A stretch of 64,000 bases of DNA from an uncultured Candidatus Saccharibacteria bacterium (GTDB taxonomy: Bacteria; Patescibacteriota; Saccharimonadia; Saccharimonadales; Saccharimonadaceae), in the NCBI GenBank assembly GCA_948868795.1, contig CAQRDK010000001.1, positions 1 through 64,000 on the forward strand. Direction: 5' to 3'. Both the position numbers and the translations under genes were made by a program. Position 1 is the first letter of the stretch. Every line of letters begins with the position of its first letter. The notes below the pieces were generated by a model, which was not told where the DNA came from, searched no databases, and was given only the letters and a program-made list of their open reading frames with translations. Positions 60,020-64,000 of the stretch are shown here, one piece after another.

Positions 60020-60041
60020 TCCGGCGCACACTTGCGCCGGA
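60020..60041 (+). repeat. Hairpin/cruciform downstream of the VR
   Basis: Perfect 8-bp inverted repeat TCCGGCGC-6-GCGCCGGA, 30 bases past the VR and just after the target stop codon. Hairpins at this place promote retargeting in characterised DGRs. A smaller TCTCGC/GCGAGA hairpin follows. Confidence 0.75.
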
Positions 60042-60090
60042 ACCCACCTATTATCTCGCTTGCGAGAAAATGAAAAATACTTAAATATGA

Positions 60091-60096
60091 TATAAT
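60091..60096 (+). promoter_or_regulatory. Promoter for avd, template repeat and reverse transcriptase
   Basis: TATAAT with TATGA extension, 27 bases before the avd ATG. The RNA would include the template repeat. Confidence 0.65.
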
Positions 60097-60128
60097 AAAG
60101 ACAAGCGTTAATACTAAGAAGGTGGGCA

Positions 60129-60542
60129 ATGTCAGTTCCGAAAGGTATGAGGTCGAAAAGTAAACTTGAAGCTGCCATCAAAGCACGAGAGTTGGCTGCG
60201 CATACAATCAAGATCACGAGTAATCCGAAGAAGTTCCCAGCAGAGTTTCGGGAGCTTCTTGGTAAGAACTATGCTGAGGTCGCAATTAAGATATTCAATT
60301 CGTGTTGGGCGGCGAATAATATCAGGGTGACTAATCGAGCGGCGTGGGAAAAGCGAAAAGAACTACAAGACGAAGCGGCGAGAGCCTGCGTTGTATTGTT
60401 GGCCGATATTGATCTCGGCGCGGAGGTTTACAAGCTCCCCACGAAGCGCGTCGAATCTTGGAGTAATATGGTCGTGGAAACGCTTGAGTTGATTCGTGCG
60501 TGGCGAGACGCGGATCAAAAAAGATATGGTAAAATAGAATAG
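60129..60542 (+). CDS. avd: Avd-like DGR accessory protein
   Basis: 137 residues; AAGAAGGTGGG before ATG. It is helical and basic, with the opening SVPKGMRSKSKLEAAIKARELA, then TIKITSNPKKFP and a closing WRDADQKRYGKIE, the layout of the four-helix Avd proteins next to DGR reverse transcriptases. Avd forms a barrel that binds the reverse transcriptase and template RNA and is needed for mutagenic homing in the Bordetella phage system. It stands between target and template, the usual order. Confidence 0.9.
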   Translation: MSVPKGMRSKSKLEAAIKARELAAHTIKITSNPKKFPAEFRELLGKNYAEVAIKIFNSCWAANNIRVTNRAAWEKRKELQDEAARACVVLLADIDLGAEVYKLPTKRVESWSNMVVETLELIRAWRDADQKRYGKIE

Positions 60543-60815
60543 GAAGTTGGCTATGGTCGTCTTTGTACTCGGGCAACTCCAACAACTTTGGCAATGTCCA
60601 GACGTCAGGCGCGCCCAACAACAACAATTACAACAACACTTATCGTGTTGTCGCGGATTGCATTTAACGGGTGGGACAAGAATACCGGACCATAGGAAAG
60701 GTGTCCCTCTATTGACGCAATGCAAGGAGTTGGCTTCCTTTCTCTTATGAGATAAACAATGGCGTGGCGATGTGGTTTGGTGAACCAAGCACCACTATAA
60801 ACGCCACGCACTCCC
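60543..60815 (+). ncRNA. DGR template RNA with structured 3' spacer
   Basis: It contains the TR (60556-60660) and a 3' spacer before the reverse transcriptase. The spacer folds: GGGACA/TGTCCC (about 60673-60710), and a rod CGTGGCG/CGCCACG with an inner GTGGT.TTGGT/ACCAA.CACC stem (about 60762-60807). In the Bordetella DGR, spacer RNA flanking the template primes and directs cDNA synthesis. Frames crossing it are not real genes. Confidence 0.8.
60556..60660 (+). repeat. DGR template repeat (TR)
   Basis: 105 bases, with 28 adenines clustered in AAC/AAT codons in the frame of the target. Invariant regions at both ends match the VR exactly. Confidence 0.97.
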
Positions 60816-60827
60816 TTGAAATTATTT

Positions 60828-61847
60828 ATGGAAGATGCGATCTCGTTTGAAGCTCTGTATAGAAGCGCCCAGAAGTGTAAAAATGGCGTGATTTGGAAAG
60901 ACTCGGTGGCGAGCTTTGTTTTGAACGAATTATCGGAGATCCGAAAGCTGTCAGACTCCCTACACGATGGTACGTATAAATGCCGTCCGGGGAGGCATTT
61001 TATGATTTACCGGCCAAAAAAGCGAGCGGCAATGAGCATTTCTTTTCGTGATCGCGTGTATCAGCGAAGTCTGAACGATAATATACTCTACCCCGGATTG
61101 ACGAAGCACTTCATTTACGATAACGCGGCCTGTCAGAAGAAAAAAGGCACCGATTTTTGCCGGAATCGGATGAAATGCCATCTGCAAAGATTTTACAGAC
61201 AGAATAAGTTGAGCGGTTATATTTTAGAGTGCGACGTTGCCGGTTATTACCCGAATATGAAAAGCGAAGTTGCTGAAAACGTCTTTACGACGAACTTCCC
61301 CAAAGAGATTGCCGATGAAGTCGTTACCATATTGAGAACGCAGTATGGTAACGAAGGTGGGTACTTCCCGGGCAGTCAGCTCCTCCAGCTTGTCGGCATA
61401 GCGGCGCTAAATGGCTTGGATCACTATATTAAAGAAAAGCTCCATATCAAGCATTACGTGCGGTATATGGATGATTTTTTGTTAATACACGATGACAAAG
61501 CTTACCTTGAGGAGTGCCGGCGAAGAATAGCCGACGAATTGGCAACGCTTGGGATGACTTTACACCCAAAGAAAACAAAAATAATACCGGTGTCGCAAGA
61601 GTTTAAGTTTCTCGGCTTTATTTACCGGCTGACAAAAACTGGTAAGGTTCTGATGTTCGTTAATCCGCAGACAGTCAAAGAAGAACGGCAGAGATTACGA
61701 AAAATGGCTCGCTTAGTGAAGAACGGCCGGATGACGAAGGCGAAATACGAGGAGTGTTACCAGTGTTGGCGCGCACACGCGATGAAGGGTAGTTCTAGCG
61801 AAATGACTCGGCGGATGGATAAGTTTCACAAAGACCTACTTTTGTGA
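60828..61847 (+). CDS. DGR-type reverse transcriptase
   Basis: 339 residues from ATG 60828; TTG 60816 would add four, and neither has a clear ribosome site. Fingers and palm motifs in order: RPKKRAAMSISFRDRVYQR, CDVAGYYPNM with the first catalytic Asp, GSQ (about 182-184) in place of the QG..SP of other reverse transcriptases, and YMDD (about 213-216). The (L/V)GSQ motif is diagnostic of DGR enzymes, which copy template adenines unfaithfully. The thumb is short and there is no RNase H or endonuclease. It lacks a maturase domain, ruling out a group II intron. Confidence 0.96.
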   Translation: MEDAISFEALYRSAQKCKNGVIWKDSVASFVLNELSEIRKLSDSLHDGTYKCRPGRHFMIYRPKKRAAMSISFRDRVYQRSLNDNILYPGLTKHFIYDNAACQKKKGTDFCRNRMKCHLQRFYRQNKLSGYILECDVAGYYPNMKSEVAENVFTTNFPKEIADEVVTILRTQYGNEGGYFPGSQLLQLVGIAALNGLDHYIKEKLHIKHYVRYMDDFLLIHDDKAYLEECRRRIADELATLGMTLHPKKTKIIPVSQEFKFLGFIYRLTKTGKVLMFVNPQTVKEERQRLRKMARLVKNGRMTKAKYEECYQCWRAHAMKGSSSEMTRRMDKFHKDLLL

Positions 61848-61906
61848 TACAATAAACGTAAGCAGAGCTACCTAAAAGAGCATGGAGCGTGCGTTGAGGT
61901 AGCTAA
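61848..61906 (+). promoter_or_regulatory. Phage late promoter and leader hairpin before the endolysin
   Basis: TACAAT (61848-61853) with TGTGA extension, then TAAGCAG. The leader folds as AGCTACCT (61866-61873) with AGGTAGCT (61897-61904), pairing the only ribosome site (GAGG 61896-61899). ATG is 2 bases past the stem. Confidence 0.7.
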
Positions 61907-62896
61907 ATGATTACGCCAACACAACAAATATGTCCGGAATCAAACCGGTACAATAAGTGTCCTTACCCTATGACGGCGGAAGCTATTACCGTCCACAATA
62001 CGGCCAATGACGCTTCGGCTGAAAACGAGATTACTTATATGAACCGCAATACGAAGCTGGTTTCGTTTCATTTTGCGGTCGATGATAGAGAAGTCCGCCA
62101 AGGACTGCCGCTTGATCGTAATGCGTTTCATGCCGGCGACGGAGCCTACGGACGCGGTAATCGCAAGACGATCGCGGTTGAGGTTTGTTATTCAAAATCC
62201 GGTGGGGAGAGATTCGTCCAAGCTGAGAAAAACGCCGCAAGGTTTGTGGCTCAGCTTCTCAAAGAGCGTGGCTGGGGAGTCGATAAAGTCACTAAACATC
62301 AAGATTATAGTGGCAAATACTGCCCTCATCGTACTCTCGATACCGGTTGGAACAGATTCCTAGATATGGTTAAGACTGAGCTTGGTAAGAGCGATATTAC
62401 CTTACAGCCGGATGAGCCAGCAAGTAACAAATTGGCACAGGCGCTTGGTAAGAAAACCAACGAACAGATAGCTGATGAGGTGATTTTGGGCAGGTGGGGT
62501 AACGGCGCTGAACGTATCGAACGACTTCGTAATGCTGGGTATGATTACAATGCTATTCAAGGCGTTGTAAATGCCCGATTTGGTAAGCCTGCGATTCCTG
62601 CGAAGAAAAGCAATGAGACCATTGCTAATGAAGTCATCGCTGGCAAATGGGGTAATAATCAAGACCGAAAAACGCGTCTTACCGAGGCTGGTTACGATTA
62701 TACTGCCGTTCAACGCATTGTTAATGCTCGATTCGGCAAGAATACGACTCCAACCGTAAAAACCAACGAGCAGATCGCAGCGGAAGTCATTACCGGTAAA
62801 TGGGGTAACGGCCAAGATCGTAAGGACCGGCTATTTAGGGCCGGTTACAACTACAATGCCGTCCAGTCTATCGTAAATAAGAAGCTTGGTAAATAA
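61907..62896 (+). CDS. Endolysin: N-acetylmuramoyl-L-alanine amidase with three CW_7 repeats
   Basis: 329 residues. Amidase_2 domain (about 1-160): EAITVHNTAND with one zinc His, FHFAVDDREVRQGLP, HAGDG, KHQDYSGKYCPHR with the second zinc His and the Cys. Three CW_7 cell-wall-binding repeats follow (about 183-226, 233-272, 280-329), each with N..IA.EVI.GKWGN..DRK.RL..AGY.Y.AVQ.IVN. CW_7 repeats bind muropeptide in the Cpl-7 lysin. It cuts the host peptidoglycan at lysis. The gene is downstream of the DGR with its own late promoter. Confidence 0.94.
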   Translation: MITPTQQICPESNRYNKCPYPMTAEAITVHNTANDASAENEITYMNRNTKLVSFHFAVDDREVRQGLPLDRNAFHAGDGAYGRGNRKTIAVEVCYSKSGGERFVQAEKNAARFVAQLLKERGWGVDKVTKHQDYSGKYCPHRTLDTGWNRFLDMVKTELGKSDITLQPDEPASNKLAQALGKKTNEQIADEVILGRWGNGAERIERLRNAGYDYNAIQGVVNARFGKPAIPAKKSNETIANEVIAGKWGNNQDRKTRLTEAGYDYTAVQRIVNARFGKNTTPTVKTNEQIAAEVITGKWGNGQDRKDRLFRAGYNYNAVQSIVNKKLGK

Positions 62897-62915
62897 GTCC
62901 AGAAAGGAGAAAAAT

Positions 62916-63161
62916 ATGGATTTGAGTATTTTAGGGATTGAGCCTGTAACGGCGTTGTTGCTAACAGGTTTCGTAATCGGTTTCGTCGAGCTTGCGAAAG
63001 CACTCTACGATAAAGAGTGGCGTAAAGCGATCGTAATAGCCGTCGCCGGTGTTGCTGGTGGTATTATCGCACCATTTATCGGGTTAAGTATTGTGATTGG
63101 TATTGTGGCAGGCTTTGCGGCGTCTGGAGCGGTTACATTGGTTCAGAACATCGGGGGCTAG
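62916..63161 (+). CDS. Small holin-like membrane protein
   Basis: 81 residues from ATG 62916 (AAAGGAG 5 bases upstream). Two hydrophobic segments (about 8-30 and 38-75) separated by a charged turn (YDKEWRKA), little soluble sequence. Place and shape fit a phage holin that opens the membrane for the endolysin. Confidence 0.7.
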   Translation: MDLSILGIEPVTALLLTGFVIGFVELAKALYDKEWRKAIVIAVAGVAGGIIAPFIGLSIVIGIVAGFAASGAVTLVQNIGG

Positions 63162-63164
63162 ATA

Positions 63165-63542
63165 ATGGATGGGGTTACTATCGGTCAAATTGGCGAGTGG
63201 TTATTGTGGGCTGTCGGTATTGGCGGAGCGATAGCGACGGTCTGTAAGTTCCTAACTTTTGCCTTTCAGCGAACGCTGAACAAGGCGCTTGAGCCAACGA
63301 ACAAGAAGATCGACGAGATTAACCGGAAAGTTGATCTTCTTGAGGCTAAGCATGATGAGAGCGAAATGGGCAGGATCAAGGATTTCCTTGTCGAGTTCCT
63401 TGCTCGGATCGAACGCGGTGAGCCTGTTGACGAAGAAGAATTGGAGCGATTCTGGGAAAACTACGACTTCTACAACGACCACGGTGGCAACTCATACATA
63501 CATAGCAAGATGGAAAAATTGAAGGCACGAGGTAAGCTTTAA
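63165..63542 (+). CDS. Holin-accessory or XhlA-like membrane protein
   Basis: 125 residues. One membrane helix (about 10-33), then a coiled-coil (about 40-68, TLNKALEPTNKKIDEINRKVDLLEAK), then an acidic helical tail ending GGNSYIHSKMEKLKARGKL. Found 3 bases after the holin-like gene. Hemolysin XhlA-like and holin-accessory proteins share this layout. It completes the lysis module. Confidence 0.65.
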   Translation: MDGVTIGQIGEWLLWAVGIGGAIATVCKFLTFAFQRTLNKALEPTNKKIDEINRKVDLLEAKHDESEMGRIKDFLVEFLARIERGEPVDEEELERFWENYDFYNDHGGNSYIHSKMEKLKARGKL

Positions 63543-63573
63543 TGATTATTTTACTTTTTCATTAGGCTTGTGA

Positions 63574-63637
63574 TATAATATAAGCAGATGGTTCATCCAA
63601 AAAAGCACGAGGGCCACGAGAAACTATTGGATGAACC
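63574..63637 (+). promoter_or_regulatory. Phage late promoter and start-codon hairpin before the portal gene
   Basis: TATAAT (63574-63579) with TGTGA extension, followed by TAAGCAG like the endolysin promoter. GGTTCATCCAA (63590-63600) and TTGGATGAACC (63627-63637) form a perfect 11-bp stem; the ATG at 63631-63633 lies inside it. Confidence 0.75.
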
Positions 63638-64000
63638 CTTTTCTTACGAAAGACAATCTGTGGAGTAAGTACGAAGTCGCAAAGGAGTGGTCTAAAAATT
63701 GGTCGAAAGACTTTGAAGAATATGACCGCATTGCGCGCAACGAAGCTCCTAGCAACGTGCCAGAGCAGTATGCTCGTGTTTCTGATGGCACGGCTGCCGC
63801 ATTAGTTCGTAAGGCACCGAAACGCGTAATTCAGCAACTACCAACCGGTGTCGTGACGAGCGATGACGAAGATGATCCGATGGCTATCGTGGCCGAGTTT
63901 ATTCTTCTTCATAAAATCTTGCCAGACGCAAAGGGTGGTCACGATTTGATTCAGAAGTTCTGGTCAACTATCGAAAATGGGCTAACTTTTGGCGGCCAAG
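63631..64000 (+). CDS. Portal-like protein, N-terminal part (cut by window edge)
   Basis: At least 123 codons open to the edge with no stop. It starts MNPFLTKDNLWSKYEVAKEW and goes on FEEYDRIARNEAP, then LVRKAPKRVIQQLPTGVV and LLHKILPDA. The LVRKAPKRVIQQLPTG block and Trp-rich start recall podovirus portal (head-tail connector) proteins, but most of the protein is missing, so this is a lean. It starts the head module, which must continue past the window. Confidence 0.55.
   Translation, partial: MNPFLTKDNLWSKYEVAKEWSKNWSKDFEEYDRIARNEAPSNVPEQYARVSDGTAAALVRKAPKRVIQQLPTGVVTSDDEDDPMAIVAEFILLHKILPDAKGGHDLIQKFWSTIENGLTFGGQ

Larger units (their letters stand above)
48442..64000. mobile_element. Prophage (left end; continues past the window)
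   Basis: Integrase and a small gene leftward; virion, tail, DGR, lysis and portal genes rightward. The left edge is placed after tRNA-Trp, but no attachment repeat can be seen because the right end is outside. The order (virion proteins, tail fibre, lysis, then portal) suggests that the circular phage genome was opened between its late tail genes and upstream region. Codon use is less G-rich in the third position than the chromosome to the left. Confidence 0.85.

Noticed and set aside
60547..60788. Frames through the DGR template and spacer on both strands
   Set aside because: The template is non-coding in working DGRs; the frames match the target only because TR and VR are related, and the leftward ones have no start context.
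60816..61847. Reverse transcriptase as a group II intron or retron enzyme
   Set aside because: There is no maturase or endonuclease domain, no intron RNA ends or msr/msd, and the GSQ motif with adjacent TR/VR and Avd fits a DGR only.
1..64000. CRISPR array
   Set aside because: I saw no regularly spaced direct repeats and no cas genes; the only regular repeats are collagen codons, CW_7 repeats and TR/VR.
1..64000. Recoded UGA (Gracilibacteria/Absconditabacteria code)
   Set aside because: Genes such as 6838-7821 end in TGA just before terminators, and no conserved protein needs TGA read through.

Overview
The window looks like the chromosome of a reduced-genome bacterium of the Candidate Phyla Radiation (Patescibacteria), most likely Saccharibacteria (TM7). 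The reasons are a compact ribosomal-protein supercluster with no gene for L29 or L30, zinc-free forms of L36 and S14, many genes that begin right behind a -10 box with no leader, and a gene set heavy in sortases, membrane-anchored surface proteins and small unknown proteins. TGA serves as a stop (for example at 7821), so this is the standard code and not the recoded Gracilibacteria/Absconditabacteria code. The lineage is an inference from gene content; no 16S rRNA gene is present.

Region 1 (1-24,100) is a mosaic of short transcription units: nusG and secE, an HD-domain hydrolase, tRNA-Gln, a 6S-like structured RNA, secreted or anchored proteins (6838, 11161, 16556), a nucleoside deoxyribosyltransferase-like enzyme, an ABC-F ATPase, a hemolysin III family protein, a SAM methyltransferase, a serine hydrolase/CapA pair, a cation/Ca2+ exchanger, a small sortase, a GHKL-like protein and a recR whose zinc finger has decayed. 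Four small genes of unknown function (197, 3039, 6055 and 46829) share one nearly identical promoter cassette.

Region 2 (24,148-44,230) is the minus-strand S10-spc-alpha ribosomal cluster: rplC, D, W, B, rpsS, rplV, rpsC, rplP, rpsQ, rplN, X, E, rpsN, H, then rplF, R, rpsE, rplO, secY, a sortase, infA, rpmJ, rpsM, K, D, rpoA, rplQ, rplM and rpsI. Between rpsH and rplF it is split by an A+T-richer island on the opposite strand (33.1-37.6 kb). The island encodes a TasA/CalY-like secreted protein, a SipW-like signal peptidase fused to a CPBP-like membrane domain, a DUF5305-like membrane protein and a FISUMP-domain surface protein. A terminator and a new rplF promoter repair the cut.

Region 3 (44,230-48,441) holds a small Cys-rich membrane protein, a YgjP-type metallopeptidase, a P-loop kinase, a membrane protein, an unknown gene, tsaC and tRNA-Trp.

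Region 4 (about 48,450 to the right edge) is a prophage that continues beyond the window. It has a tyrosine integrase and a small gene leftward. Rightward are a coiled-coil virion protein, a 2028-residue polyvalent-type protein, tail and fibre proteins, a complete diversity-generating retroelement (DGR: variable-repeat target protein, Avd, template repeat, reverse transcriptase), an amidase endolysin with three CW_7 repeats, two holin-like proteins and the start of a portal-like gene. The DGR is the clearest special system here: 10 of 28 template adenines differ in the variable repeat and no other base does, so the phage diversifies the tip of its probable receptor-binding protein. Two prophage promoters share an operator-like inverted repeat, and two late promoters lead into hairpins that bury the translation start region.
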